Shown: positions 8,111 to 16,252 of the stretch, piece after piece | How the letters are laid out: the number at the start of each line of letters is the position of its first letter | Numbering within the stretch: position 1 is the first letter of the stretch | Origin: Candidatus Peregrinibacteria bacterium CG10_big_fil_rev_8_21_14_0_10_49_10 | GTDB lineage: Bacteria > Patescibacteriota > Gracilibacteria > Peribacterales > Peribacteraceae | Direction of reading: 5' to 3' | DNA length: 36,398 nt | Assembly (NCBI GenBank): GCA_002772545.1 | Contig: PFDR01000040.1 | Span: forward strand, 1-36,398 | Notes under the pieces: model-generated | The model's input: only the letters and a program-made list of their open reading frames with translations | Told to the model about the DNA's origin: nothing | Database searches by the model: none | Program-made: the position numbers and the translations under genes

Positions 8111-8811
8111 TGCAATTCTAAAACACCCTCTATTTCTCCGCGCACTATGCCTACATCAGCGCCGTTTGGAACAGGAATGTCCTCTGTAAGAATACCGGTG
8201 ATGAGCTCTGCGACTCTGTCCGCGCTCTGTTGCCGGCGACTGTCCTCTTCTCCGAAAAGCTGCTTACGCATATCGGTATCTATACCACCGGGAGAAATGA
8301 CAATGCAGCGTACTCCTGTGCCATCTTCTTCAAGTTCGCGCGCCAGTGCCTGTGTGAGTGCACACACAGCGGCTTTGGTAGCGGAGTACACTGCAAGACC
8401 GGGATGTGCTCTGCGGCCCGCACGCGAACCAATAGTGAGTATTGTTCCGCTCTTCTGCTTTTTCATGGCAGCCACGGTTTGCTGCAGCATGAAGAACACT
8501 CCGTCTACATTTGTGCGCATTTGCTTTTCATAGTCTTCCAGCGAAACGTCTTCCAGCGGCATCAGCGCACCGGCGTATCCTGCATTGTTGATGAGCACAT
8601 CTATGTGCCCATGCTCTGTGAGCACACCCTGGAGGAATGCCTGCACTGCAATAGCATCCTGCACATCTACTGGTTGTATGGAACGGGCAGGATCCCCATG
8701 CAGGGCACAACCCACGACGGTAGCACCAAATAACTGCAACCTCTGCACCAGAGCGGCACCCAGCCCGCGAGTGGCACCGGTAATCACAATGACTTTTCCG
8801 GAAAGATCCAT
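8107..8811 (-). CDS. Short-chain dehydrogenase/reductase (SDR)
   Basis: The 234-residue product has the classical SDR landmarks: TGATRGLG (11-18) for NAD(P) binding, DVQD near 49-52, NNAG (75-78), catalytic Ser in IGSRAG (S129), Y142-x3-K146 (YSATK) and a PGGIDT turn after the active site. It is a soluble oxidoreductase; in this setting reduction or epimerisation of a keto sugar is plausible, but fatty-acid or general alcohol substrates are not excluded. Two starts are possible, 8820 and 8811. I prefer 8811 because TGCTATCAT, an extended -10, lies 7 nt upstream of it and would overlap the 8820 ATG. The stop overlaps that of the convergent GT4 gene. Confidence 0.88.
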   Translation of the reverse strand: MDLSGKVIVITGATRGLGAALVQRLQLFGATVVGCALHGDPARSIQPVDVQDAIAVQAFLQGVLTEHGHIDVLINNAGYAGALMPLEDVSLEDYEKQMRTNVDGVFFMLQQTVAAMKKQKSGTILTIGSRAGRRAHPGLAVYSATKAAVCALTQALARELEEDGTGVRCIVISPGGIDTDMRKQLFGEEDSRRQQSADRVAELITGILTEDIPVPNGADVGIVRGEIEGVLELH

Positions 8812-8818
8812 ACCCCGC

Positions 8819-8827
8819 ATGATAGCA
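8819..8827 (-). promoter_or_regulatory. Extended -10 promoter of the SDR gene
   Basis: On the minus strand TGCTATCAT is followed by GCGGGGT and the ATG at 8811, a 7-nt spacing expected for leaderless or near-leaderless mRNA. Confidence 0.5.
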
Positions 8828-8902
8828 GAGCCGGGAGACGAAAGAAGTATTCCCGGGAGAAACTCCTTTCTTCCGTGGACGGATGCGGTAGAAGCCTCTA
8901 GA

Positions 8903-8956
8903 ATGCGGCACCGTATTTAAGGAAACAGATTGTTCCCTTGCAAGCTCATGCCGCAT
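8903..8956 (+). other. Nested inverted repeats in the C-methyltransferase leader
   Basis: ATGCGGCA (8903-8910) pairs perfectly with TGCCGCAT (8949-8956). Inside, AAGGAA can pair with TTCCCTT allowing a bulge. The structure ends about 55 nt before the ATG at 9011. It could be an attenuator, an operator, or part of the divergent SDR promoter region. I do not recognise a known riboswitch. Confidence 0.4.
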
Positions 8957-9010
8957 GTCACAGTCGCAACGGCGTCGCAACCCCTGCAAAAAAGTAGGAA
9001 GGACGTTTCC

Positions 9011-10246
9011 ATGGGGCATTTTCGGGAAGATTGTCGCCTGTGTCACAGCAGGAATATGGAAACATTCCTCGATTTTGGCATGCATCCCCACTCAGATGGC
9101 TTTGTACGCAAGGACCAGCTGGAACAACCGGAACCGGTCTTCCCGTTGGCAGCGGACCTGTGCACGGAATGCGGGCAGGTGCAAATAAACTACGTCGTAA
9201 AACCGGAGTACCTCTACGGAGAAGATTACCTGTACGACGGAGCCATTACGGCAACAGGACGAACCCACTTCCTCGGTTTAGCAAAGGAAATTGTGGAGAG
9301 GTATGGCATTGCTGCAGATTCTCTCGCAGTGGATATTGGTTCCAATGTGGGGCTTCTGCTTTCGGGATTCCGGGAACAGGGACTACGTGTACAGGGAGTG
9401 GATCCCACGCCCAAAATGACTGCCATTGCCATAGCAAATGGAATCGACACCATCACGGAATGTTTCTCCAAAGAAGTTGCCACGCGGATTGTAGAAGAAA
9501 AGGGACAGGCATCGGTGGTAACCGGAACAAATGTCATAGCACACATAGATGATTTGGATGACCTTATGGAAGGAATGGATATTCTGCTCAGGGAAGATGG
9601 AATTTTTGTGATAGAAGCTCCGTACCTCAGTAATCTCATTGAAAAACTGGAGTACGACACTATCTACCACCAGCACCTTTCCTACTTTTCGGTGCACCCC
9701 ATAGCACAGTTTGCAAAACGCTTTGGTATGGAACTCTTTGATGTAAAGCAAACCGATATTCACGGCGGAAGTATTTGCATGTTCATAGGAAGGAAGGATG
9801 TATACGACGTTCGACCTGTTGTAGGGGAACTTATGGCCGCCGAAAAATCAGCCAACCTGCACAGCCCTGCCCGCATGCAGCAATTTGCACAGGATGTTTT
9901 GGCACACAGGAATGCTCTCACAAAAATGCTCTATACCCTCAAGGACCAAGGGAACAGACTTGCTGGCATTGGCGCACCCGCCAAAGGTTCCACGCTCTTA
10001 AACTTCTGCGGCATCAATAAATCTATTTTGGATTTTGTCACAGAAAAAAATACGCTGAAGGTCGGCCGTTTCACACCGGGTCACCACATTCCCATTCTCC
10101 CGGACGCCGCTCTGGTGGAGCGTGCACCGGACTACGCACTGATTTTACCGTGGAACTTTGCACCTGAAATTATGAAAAATCTGGAAGCCTACAGAAAACA
10201 GGGCGGCAAATTTATCCTTCCTATTCCAACGCCGCAGATCTTATGA
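9011..10246 (+). CDS. Sugar C-methyltransferase (TylC3/KijD1-type)
   Basis: The 411-residue product has the three-part layout of nucleotide-sugar C-methyltransferases. An N-terminal zinc site comes first (C8-x2-C11 and C51-x2-C54), then a SAM-binding domain with AVDIGSNVG (106-114), and a C-terminal domain with GIGAPAKGSTLLNF. The signature YDTIYHQHLSYFS (about 215-227) corresponds to the YHEH active-site block, but Glu is replaced by Gln at 221. Family members methylate C3 of 4-keto-deoxy sugar nucleotides. The ATG at 9011 follows GGAAGGA at a spacing of about 7 nt, one of the few Shine-Dalgarno-like sites here, and starts the protein just before the zinc site. It overlaps the cupin gene by ATGA, so the two are probably translationally coupled. 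Confidence 0.88.
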   Translation: MGHFREDCRLCHSRNMETFLDFGMHPHSDGFVRKDQLEQPEPVFPLAADLCTECGQVQINYVVKPEYLYGEDYLYDGAITATGRTHFLGLAKEIVERYGIAADSLAVDIGSNVGLLLSGFREQGLRVQGVDPTPKMTAIAIANGIDTITECFSKEVATRIVEEKGQASVVTGTNVIAHIDDLDDLMEGMDILLREDGIFVIEAPYLSNLIEKLEYDTIYHQHLSYFSVHPIAQFAKRFGMELFDVKQTDIHGGSICMFIGRKDVYDVRPVVGELMAAEKSANLHSPARMQQFAQDVLAHRNALTKMLYTLKDQGNRLAGIGAPAKGSTLLNFCGINKSILDFVTEKNTLKVGRFTPGHHIPILPDAALVERAPDYALILPWNFAPEIMKNLEAYRKQGGKFILPIPTPQIL

Positions 10247-10638
10247 GTACCGTAAAAATTACCAGGCCCTCACCCGTCCATGAGGATGATCGCGGCATCA
10301 TTACCGACCTTATCAATACCGCAGAAAATCCTGTCTACCACATTGGAATGATCACCTTTACCAAGGGTGCCGTGCGTGCAAACCACTACCATAAGGTTTC
10401 GGAGCAGTACGACTACATACTGGAAGGCAGCATAGAACTGGTTACGAAGGAAACAGATCATCCGGATGCAGAAGTGCAAACAGTGGTTATGCATCCCGGA
10501 GATCTGGCCTACATTCCGGCGAATGTCATCCACGCATACCGTGCTCTTACGCCTGCTACCATTATAGATATGACAACGAGGTCCAGAGAGGCAACCGGAT
10601 ACGAAGATGACACCGTGCGGGCCGAGCCCATTTTGTAA
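10243..10638 (+). CDS. Cupin protein, probable sugar-nucleotide epimerase or ketoisomerase
   Basis: The 131-residue single-domain cupin shows both conserved motifs: GAVRANHYHK with H48 and H50 followed by EQYDYILEG, and GDLAYIPANVIHAY with H97. These residues would bind a divalent metal or line a sugar pocket. The DDRG opening and overall length resemble small cupins of polysaccharide loci, including the FdtA/QdtA ketoisomerase and RmlC-like epimerase groups. Coupling to the C-methyltransferase by a 4-bp overlap suggests it works on the same 4-keto sugar, for example C3/C5 epimerisation after methylation. The exact reaction is an inference. Confidence 0.75.
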   Translation: MSTVKITRPSPVHEDDRGIITDLINTAENPVYHIGMITFTKGAVRANHYHKVSEQYDYILEGSIELVTKETDHPDAEVQTVVMHPGDLAYIPANVIHAYRALTPATIIDMTTRSREATGYEDDTVRAEPIL

Positions 10639-10740
10639 TACAGCTCTGCGAATATACGGATAATGGCTGAATAGGCTTCAAATTCCTATATAGCGGCGGA
10701 GCAATCGCTACGCAGTTATGACGTACGCAATACAAAACTC

Positions 10741-10757
10741 ATGTATGATTCATACAT
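10741..10757. promoter_or_regulatory. 17-bp perfect palindrome upstream of wzx-like gene
   Basis: ATGTATGA-T-TCATACAT is a perfect inverted repeat with 8-bp arms, ending 14 bases before the preferred start at 10772. It has the size of a dimeric repressor operator. It would lie inside the coding region if translation began at 10718. The rest of 10639-10771 shows an isolated TATATA at 10687 without a matching -35. Confidence 0.45.
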
Positions 10758-10771
10758 TGCGAAACCGTACA

Positions 10772-12085
10772 ATGTCTTTCTTCAGACCACTACTGCGCAG
10801 CGCATTTGTGCGAGATATTGCGACCATGCAAGTGGGACGCATGGTTCTCATAGGCTGCAGTTTTCTCTCTTCCATAATCTACGCACGGTTCCTGGGTCTG
10901 GGTGGGTACGGGCACTACGCTGTTGTACTGGCCTTTACGGGAGTATTTGGACTGCTCACCAATCTGGGACAGCAGGCCACAACTCTGACGTTCTTTGCGG
11001 AAGCCTATGGGCGCAAAGACCGCACTGCATTGGCACAAATTCTGCAGTACTACATTGTACTTTCGGCCTGCACAGCAGGTTTGCTCCTTCTGTTTGCCGT
11101 ACTCGCACCTCTGGTAACCGATCGCATCTACGGGAACCCGGAGATTGGCCACCTTGCCCGTATTGTTTTCCTTTCTTCCATTTGCGAACTCATTTTCATC
11201 TACTACTCCATTGCCCTGCAAACCGTACGGAAAATTCGCCTGCTCACTCTGCTGGAAAATGCTAAAACAGTTCTACAGGTAGGTCTTGCGACCTTGTTTT
11301 TGGTACGGGGCTTTGGTGTGGCAGGCATACTCTGGAGCTGGATTATTGCCTCGGCTTCCTTCAGTGCACTCAGTTGCTTCCTCTACCCCAGCCTCCGGGC
11401 CGAGTACAATCTTCCGCACATGTACGAAGCACTGAGAGAAGGAAATGCATCCACACTATGGAAGCATACAAAAGACGGACTCTGGATTGCAGCTGATAAA
11501 TCTCTCGGGAATCTCTACCCCAATATTTTTCTCTTTGCACTCAGTACACAGGTGCAGGAATCGGTCGTGGGATCGCTGCGTCTTGCCTTTAAGTTGGGAG
11601 GACTGCCTGCCTCGTTCGGACTTGCAAGTGTGGGGAGGCTGGCTTCGTCCGTTCTTCCGACCTTTGCAGGCAAAGGACACACCGCCCTGCGCACAGGGCT
11701 GCGCAAACTTACAACACACACACTGGCCATGCATGGCCTCATAACACTCTGTGGATTACTGATTATTCCTCCACTGCTGCCGGTGGTGTACGGAAAGAGT
11801 TTCGGCATTGCCGTGTATCCCTTTTTGGTAATTGCGGTACTGAATGTACTCCTCGCCTTTCATGCTGTTACCACACCCATTCTTCGCATCTACTCCAAAA
11901 TTTCCGTTGCTGCTGTGCTGAATGCTGTGGGCACAGTGGTAGCCCTGGGCCTGTTCTTTGGTTTGGAAACAGTGCTTAAGCCCACGTTCGCACTGTACAT
12001 CGCACTGCTGGTCTACCACGGTATTATTGCACTGGTGTTCCCCACTGCACTCAAATTGATCCATAGGGCACCGCCAACAGCGTAA
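10772..12085 (+). CDS. Wzx-like polysaccharide flippase (MOP superfamily)
   Basis: The 437-residue product is almost entirely hydrophobic, with about 12 membrane segments. Its N-terminus (RDIATMQVGRMVLIGCSFLSSIIYARFLGLGGYGHYAVVLAF) has the typical flippase pattern of a first helix followed by a RFLG-GYG-YA loop. Wzx proteins move undecaprenyl-linked repeat units across the cytoplasmic membrane. No Wzy-type polymerase is obvious nearby, so the substrate could be a complete short glycan. Start choice is uncertain among 10718, 10745 and 10772; I chose 10772 (MSFFRPLLRSAF) because it begins the conserved region and leaves the 17-bp palindrome in the leader. Confidence 0.83.
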   Translation: MSFFRPLLRSAFVRDIATMQVGRMVLIGCSFLSSIIYARFLGLGGYGHYAVVLAFTGVFGLLTNLGQQATTLTFFAEAYGRKDRTALAQILQYYIVLSACTAGLLLLFAVLAPLVTDRIYGNPEIGHLARIVFLSSICELIFIYYSIALQTVRKIRLLTLLENAKTVLQVGLATLFLVRGFGVAGILWSWIIASASFSALSCFLYPSLRAEYNLPHMYEALREGNASTLWKHTKDGLWIAADKSLGNLYPNIFLFALSTQVQESVVGSLRLAFKLGGLPASFGLASVGRLASSVLPTFAGKGHTALRTGLRKLTTHTLAMHGLITLCGLLIIPPLLPVVYGKSFGIAVYPFLVIAVLNVLLAFHAVTTPILRIYSKISVAAVLNAVGTVVALGLFFGLETVLKPTFALYIALLVYHGIIALVFPTALKLIHRAPPTA

Positions 12086-12128
12086 GAACTTTCTTTCTTT
12101 CGTACGCACTTTCGGAGAGAATCTTCTC

Positions 12129-12773
12129 ATGGTCATCTTCCAGCCGGACCGGCACCTCCTCAGAACATTCGTCGAAGAGCACGCAAAGAATTTCTCGGGC
12201 TCAGTGGTGGATATAGGTGCGGGGGAAAAACGTTACGCACAACTCTTTGCGCACTGTGCGGAGTACCGCACATTGGACGTACGGGAAGAAACCAAGCCGG
12301 ATATTGTGTCTTCCATAGAAGCCATTCCGCTACAGGATGCATCAGTGGATGGCGTCGTGTGCACGCAGGTGCTTGGCGACGTGTGGGATGTGCAGAAAGC
12401 AGTAACGGAGATGATCCGTGTGCTGAAGCCGGGCGGCTTGCTCCTCATCACCGAGTCGCTGCTCAATGAAGAGCACGACGAACCGCACGATTACTGGCGC
12501 TTTACGGAATTCGCCTGGCGAAAACTCCTGGAAGAAGCATGCACCATAGAAGTTTTGGAAAAACGAGGAGGTTTTTTTACAGAGCTTGCTCAGCAGCGCA
12601 TTCGTTACCGGATAGAGAAGCATCATCTGTACAGCAGAAAAATAGTGGGACGCCTGGCAAATATCTGGGCAACGATCCTGGGAAAATGGGCGCTGATGAG
12701 AGACCGTCTCGATACGAGTGCGGCAAACAAAAAGTTTCCCCTGGGCTACTGTATTTTTGCCAGAAAGAAATGA
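12129..12773 (+). CDS. Class I SAM-dependent methyltransferase
   Basis: The 214-residue product contains the SAM loop VVDIGAGEKRYA (from residue 26), TLDVREETKPD, a DGVVCTQVLGDVWD motif and RVLKPGGLLLITE. The HDEPHDYWRFTEF block resembles HDAPGDYYRYTKY of the methyltransferase at 6242-6913, so the two belong to one subfamily. An O-methyltransferase acting on a glycan or sugar nucleotide is likely from context. It follows the flippase by 43 bp. The upstream GGAGAG is about 10 nt from the ATG and may be a weak ribosome-binding site. Confidence 0.85.
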   Translation: MVIFQPDRHLLRTFVEEHAKNFSGSVVDIGAGEKRYAQLFAHCAEYRTLDVREETKPDIVSSIEAIPLQDASVDGVVCTQVLGDVWDVQKAVTEMIRVLKPGGLLLITESLLNEEHDEPHDYWRFTEFAWRKLLEEACTIEVLEKRGGFFTELAQQRIRYRIEKHHLYSRKIVGRLANIWATILGKWALMRDRLDTSAANKKFPLGYCIFARKK

Positions 12774-12845
12774 GAGAAGAAGCCTTGTTCTATAGAATGG
12801 CTAACCGTGCTATAAACACTGTCTTGCACATGTATTTTTCCTCTT

Positions 12846-12883
12846 CCTCTCTCCCCCTGGTGAAGGGGGAGAAGCAGGATGAG
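12846..12883. repeat. REP-like palindromic intergenic element
   Basis: A perfect stem CTCCCCCT (12851-12858) / AGGGGGAG (12864-12871) with loop GGTGA sits in the 148-bp gap between the methyltransferase and deacetylase genes. Flanking TCCT and AGGA can extend it. There is no T tract on either strand, which argues against a standard terminator. The shape is that of repetitive extragenic palindromes seen in many genomes. Confidence 0.5.
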
Positions 12884-12921
12884 GGGATCTGTGAGAATGT
12901 ATTCACTAACAGAACACCCGA

Positions 12922-13644
12922 ATGATGTTCACCACTTCCTGGGATGACGGCTATGCAGACGATACGATAATTGCAGATCTACTGGAGAAGTACGGCTGCA
13001 CCGGAACGTTTTACATCTGCCCCAAGCAGCAGCATGGAAATGTTATGCTCCGTACGGAACAAGTGCGTGCCATAAGCATCAGACATGAGATGGGTGCGCA
13101 TACCATAGAGCATCCGCACCTTACACAGGTCACGAAAGAGGTTGCCCGCAGTGAAATTGTACGCAGTAAGGAGTGGGTGGAGCAGCAGACAGGAAAACCC
13201 TGTACCCTGTTCTGCTACCCGTATGGCGATACCAATGAGCAGGTGGCACATTTGGTGCAGGAAGCAGGATTTGCAGGAGCAAGAACAGTGGAGCAATTCG
13301 CGTTTCAGAGTGATGGTCCTTTCTACCTCCCTACGTCCCTTCACGTCTTCCCGTTCCCTTTGCGCCCCGTATTGAACAGGAGATGTGTAGATCCGCTACG
13401 CAGAGCAAAACCTCACTTACAGAGATTGAATATTCCTCTGTATAAATGGAGAGGATGGCTTCCACTTGCCAAGGCACTCTTTACCCATGCCTACGAAACG
13501 AACCAGCCCTGGTTCCACCTCTGGGGACACAGTGCAGAGGTGAAAAAAATGCGGATGGAACATGTACTTGATGTATTTCTCCAATTCGTCTCCACACATA
13601 AAGATGTAGAACATGCTCCCAATAGTGCCGTTTTACACGCATGA
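12922..13644 (+). CDS. Polysaccharide deacetylase (NodB/CE4 family)
   Basis: The 240-residue protein keeps the NodB motifs: SWDDGY with D8/D9, MGAHTIEH with metal ligands H60 and H64, FCYPYGD at 97-103, and a late WFHLWGHSAEV block. It should remove N- or O-acyl groups from an amino-sugar polymer or glycolipid. There is no signal peptide, so it is probably cytoplasmic and acts on a lipid-linked or nucleotide-linked precursor, unlike secreted peptidoglycan deacetylases. It starts ATGATG, so the initiator could be either codon. The ATGA overlap with the following GT4 gene indicates coupled translation. Confidence 0.85.
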   Translation: MMFTTSWDDGYADDTIIADLLEKYGCTGTFYICPKQQHGNVMLRTEQVRAISIRHEMGAHTIEHPHLTQVTKEVARSEIVRSKEWVEQQTGKPCTLFCYPYGDTNEQVAHLVQEAGFAGARTVEQFAFQSDGPFYLPTSLHVFPFPLRPVLNRRCVDPLRRAKPHLQRLNIPLYKWRGWLPLAKALFTHAYETNQPWFHLWGHSAEVKKMRMEHVLDVFLQFVSTHKDVEHAPNSAVLHA

Positions 13645-14867
13645 ACATACTTCTGCTCAATGACCGATACCCTCCCCGTTACGAAAGTAGTGTGGCGTCC
13701 ATAACATACGGACTTGCAGAGCAGTACAAAAAACTCGGCCACAAGGTTACCGTGCTCACCTCACACAGAAAAAACGTGTCGAAGGTAATTCTCCGGGAGG
13801 AACATGTTATAAGTTTACCGGTTGAATACAGACCTTCACTCCGACACTACAAATCTCTGCGACAGAAGCAGGTATCTGCGATGCTCGAAGAAGAGATCAA
13901 ACGGATTGCACCGGATGTGGTGCATGCACACAACCTCCACATGTACCTCACCTACGATGCGCTCCGTATTGCAGCAACATATGCTCCCAAAGTCTTCATT
14001 ACCATGCATGACGTCATGAGCTTTCACTACGGCAGGCTCGCAACCGGCCGGTATCTTGCATCGGGAGGAGAGAAGGTACACACAAACTGGTTTGACCATC
14101 TTGATGAGGCCGGTCTGCAGTGGAACCCGCTCAGAAATAAGATGATTCTGCGGGCACTCGGGCACGTGACCAGAGTGATCGCAGTGAGTACCGCGCTTAA
14201 GAAGGCACTGGATGCGCATGGTATTCCCCGTACCTGCGTGGTGCAAAATGGCATAGACATAGCCTCGTGGAGAGCAACTGAGCAGGAAGCTGCGGATTTC
14301 CGACGTGCACACGCGTTGGAAGGAAAGAAGGTAGTGCTCTTTGGAGGAAGACTCAGCAGAGATAAAGGAAGTACGCCTCTGCTGCACGCCCTATCCGTGG
14401 TAAAGGAGACCGTGCCCACAGTCCGCCTGGTGGTGATAGGAGATCCCGGAAGGTGGGCGGGGCTGGTGCAAGAGGCGGGTGTAGGGAGTGAGGTTACCAA
14501 CTATGTGCAGTGCATAGACTGGCTCCCCAAAGAAAAGATGCGTGCGGCCTATGCCGCCTGCGATGTCGTTACAACACCTTCTCTGTGCCTAGATACATTC
14601 AATTTAATGAATGCGGAAGCCATGGCAAACAGCAAACCCGTGGTGGGAACATGCTTTGGAGGTACACCGGAAGTCGTGGAAGATGGCGTGACAGGATATG
14701 TTTGTAATCCGCTTAAGGAGAAGGAATACGCAAATCTGCTCAGCAGACTTCTGAAAGATCCGGAGCTTGCACACAAAATGGGTCGAGCGGGGAAGCAGAG
14801 AGTGGAAGAGCTGTTTACGGTTGAGAGACAGGCAGAAAAATATGTAGATCTCTACGGAATGCAATGA
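13641..14867 (+). CDS. Glycosyltransferase family 4 (GT-B fold)
   Basis: The 408-residue product opens with MNILLLNDRYPPRYESSVAS and shows APDVVHAHNLHM, VVQNGID, FGGRLSRDKGS and DWLPKEKMRAAYAACDVV. The catalytic-type pair is D318-x7-E326 in LDTFNLMNAEAMA, with Asp in place of the first Glu. The GGTPEVVEDGVTGY loop binds the donor. It resembles mannosyl- and other hexosyltransferases of O-antigen loci, but sequence alone does not give the specificity. The start codon overlaps the stop of the deacetylase gene (ATGA), which ties both to the same biosynthetic step or intermediate. It converges on gmd. Confidence 0.88.
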   Translation: MNILLLNDRYPPRYESSVASITYGLAEQYKKLGHKVTVLTSHRKNVSKVILREEHVISLPVEYRPSLRHYKSLRQKQVSAMLEEEIKRIAPDVVHAHNLHMYLTYDALRIAATYAPKVFITMHDVMSFHYGRLATGRYLASGGEKVHTNWFDHLDEAGLQWNPLRNKMILRALGHVTRVIAVSTALKKALDAHGIPRTCVVQNGIDIASWRATEQEAADFRRAHALEGKKVVLFGGRLSRDKGSTPLLHALSVVKETVPTVRLVVIGDPGRWAGLVQEAGVGSEVTNYVQCIDWLPKEKMRAAYAACDVVTTPSLCLDTFNLMNAEAMANSKPVVGTCFGGTPEVVEDGVTGYVCNPLKEKEYANLLSRLLKDPELAHKMGRAGKQRVEELFTVERQAEKYVDLYGMQ

Positions 14868-14920
14868 ACCATCGCTCGTTACTCCTTCCTAACCAGCCAA
14901 CGAACGAACAGGGAAACGCA

Positions 14921-15955
14921 TTAGAGCGTCCCCTCTCCTTTGAGTTCGGCTTCCATCATAAGACTCACCAGTGCCTCAAACGTGACTGTTGGCTGCCAAC
15001 CGAGCTTCTCCTTTGCATAACTGGCATCGCCACACAGATGATCCACTTCATTGGGACGGAAGAACTGAGGATCAACCACTACAACTGCTTTACCTGTCTT
15101 GGTATCTATTCCCTTCTCCTCGACTCCTTCACCCTCCCAGCGCACCTCTATGCCTGCATGCGCAAAAGCCTTTTCCGCAAACTCGCGAACGGAATGTGTT
15201 TCGCCGGTTGCCACCACGTAGTCTTCCGGAGTGGGCTGCTGCAGCATGAGATACATGGATTCCACGTACTCCGGTGCATACCCCCAGTCCCGGTGCGCAT
15301 GTAAGTTGCCCAGCGGAATGTGGTCCTGTTTTCCCTGCACAACATCCACCACACCTCTGGTAATTTTGCGTGTCACAAAGTTGGAACCACGGCGGGGACT
15401 CTCGTGGTTAAAGAGGATGCCATTGCACACAAAGAACCCGTATGCCTCACGGTAAATACGTGAAATTTCGTACCCGTAGAGCTTGGCCACACCATACGGA
15501 CTTCGCGGTTTAAAGGGCGTCTTTTCGTTTTGTGGCGCCTCACCGGGAGCGCCGCTAAAGAGCTCCGAGGTGGAGGCCTGGTAGAACTTGGAGTGCAAAC
15601 CCAGTATCCGAATGGACTCCAGAAGATTTTGAACCCCAATGGCATCGGAGAGTGCGGTGTAATACGGCACTTCAAAGGAAATCTGCACATGCGACTGCGC
15701 CGCGAGATTATAGACTTCATCGGGTTTGCATACAGAAACAACATGCAACAGGGAATTCATATCTGTCATATCACCATAGTGCAGCCAGGCATCTTTGTGC
15801 TTTTTAAAGTAGAGATCGTCAATACGCTGTCGGTTAAACGAGCTGGTACGACGCACGAGTCCGTGCACCTCGTACCCTTTATCCAGCAGAAACTCCGCCA
15901 GATATGAACCGTCTTGTCCGGTGATTCCCGTAATCAATGCTCTTTTTGCGCTCAT
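14921..15955 (-). CDS. gmd: GDP-mannose 4,6-dehydratase
   Basis: The 344-residue protein is a full-length GMD. Residues 10-16 form the NADP-binding GITGQDG loop, followed by LVRRTSSFNRQRID, NLAAQSHV and ASTSELFSG with T129 and E131. The catalytic pair is Y154/K158 (SPYGVAKLYGYEI), and the NHESPRRG motif lies at 183-190. GMD converts GDP-D-mannose to GDP-4-keto-6-deoxy-D-mannose, the branch point for fucose, rhamnose, perosamine and colitose. No GMER (fucose synthase) is seen here, while a PerA-like aminotransferase and a ColD/RfbH-like enzyme lie at 28-33 kb. Those are the likely consumers. GDP-mannose synthesis itself is not encoded in the window. It is transcribed alone, divergent from the surface protein gene. 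Confidence 0.93.
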   Translation of the reverse strand: MSAKRALITGITGQDGSYLAEFLLDKGYEVHGLVRRTSSFNRQRIDDLYFKKHKDAWLHYGDMTDMNSLLHVVSVCKPDEVYNLAAQSHVQISFEVPYYTALSDAIGVQNLLESIRILGLHSKFYQASTSELFSGAPGEAPQNEKTPFKPRSPYGVAKLYGYEISRIYREAYGFFVCNGILFNHESPRRGSNFVTRKITRGVVDVVQGKQDHIPLGNLHAHRDWGYAPEYVESMYLMLQQPTPEDYVVATGETHSVREFAEKAFAHAGIEVRWEGEGVEEKGIDTKTGKAVVVVDPQFFRPNEVDHLCGDASYAKEKLGWQPTVTFEALVSLMMEAELKGEGTL

Positions 15956-15995
15956 GCAAGATGGGGAGAATAGAGGCAGAAATCACCCTGCCTGT

Positions 15996-16028
15996 CCACC
16001 ATAGTGGGCTGAAAGCCTACGAAGGTGG
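15996..16028. other. Stable hairpin in the gmd / surface-protein divergent region
   Basis: CCACC (15996-16000) pairs with GGTGG (16024-16028), and GGCT-GAA-AGCC pairs inside. It sits about 40 nt upstream of gmd. The rest of 15956-16252 is A-rich toward the right, with an isolated TTGACA at 16223 that lacks a good -10. I see no gene or known riboswitch in this stretch. Confidence 0.4.
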
Positions 16029-16252
16029 AAGCAAGCCAAAGGATGATGTCGATAATGGGTGATCCATTGTACATGTCCGCAAAAGTATAGTTGGATTAGT
16101 CTACACTAGGAAGAGTTGTATTGGCTTTCCCGATAAAAACCACCAAACGTGATTTGCAAAAAAAATCAAGACGCTTTACGAGGGGGCCGCAGAAAAAGAG
16201 TAAAGTCTATCTCGATGTCCATTTGACATATAAATTTCTACATCAAATCGCT

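Noticed and set aside
15990-16040. c-di-GMP (GEMM-type) riboswitch
   Set aside because: Some short words look alike, but the conserved GEMM core and its pairing are absent.
16223-16228. TTGACA as -35 of the surface protein gene
   Set aside because: No acceptable -10 lies 16-18 bp downstream.
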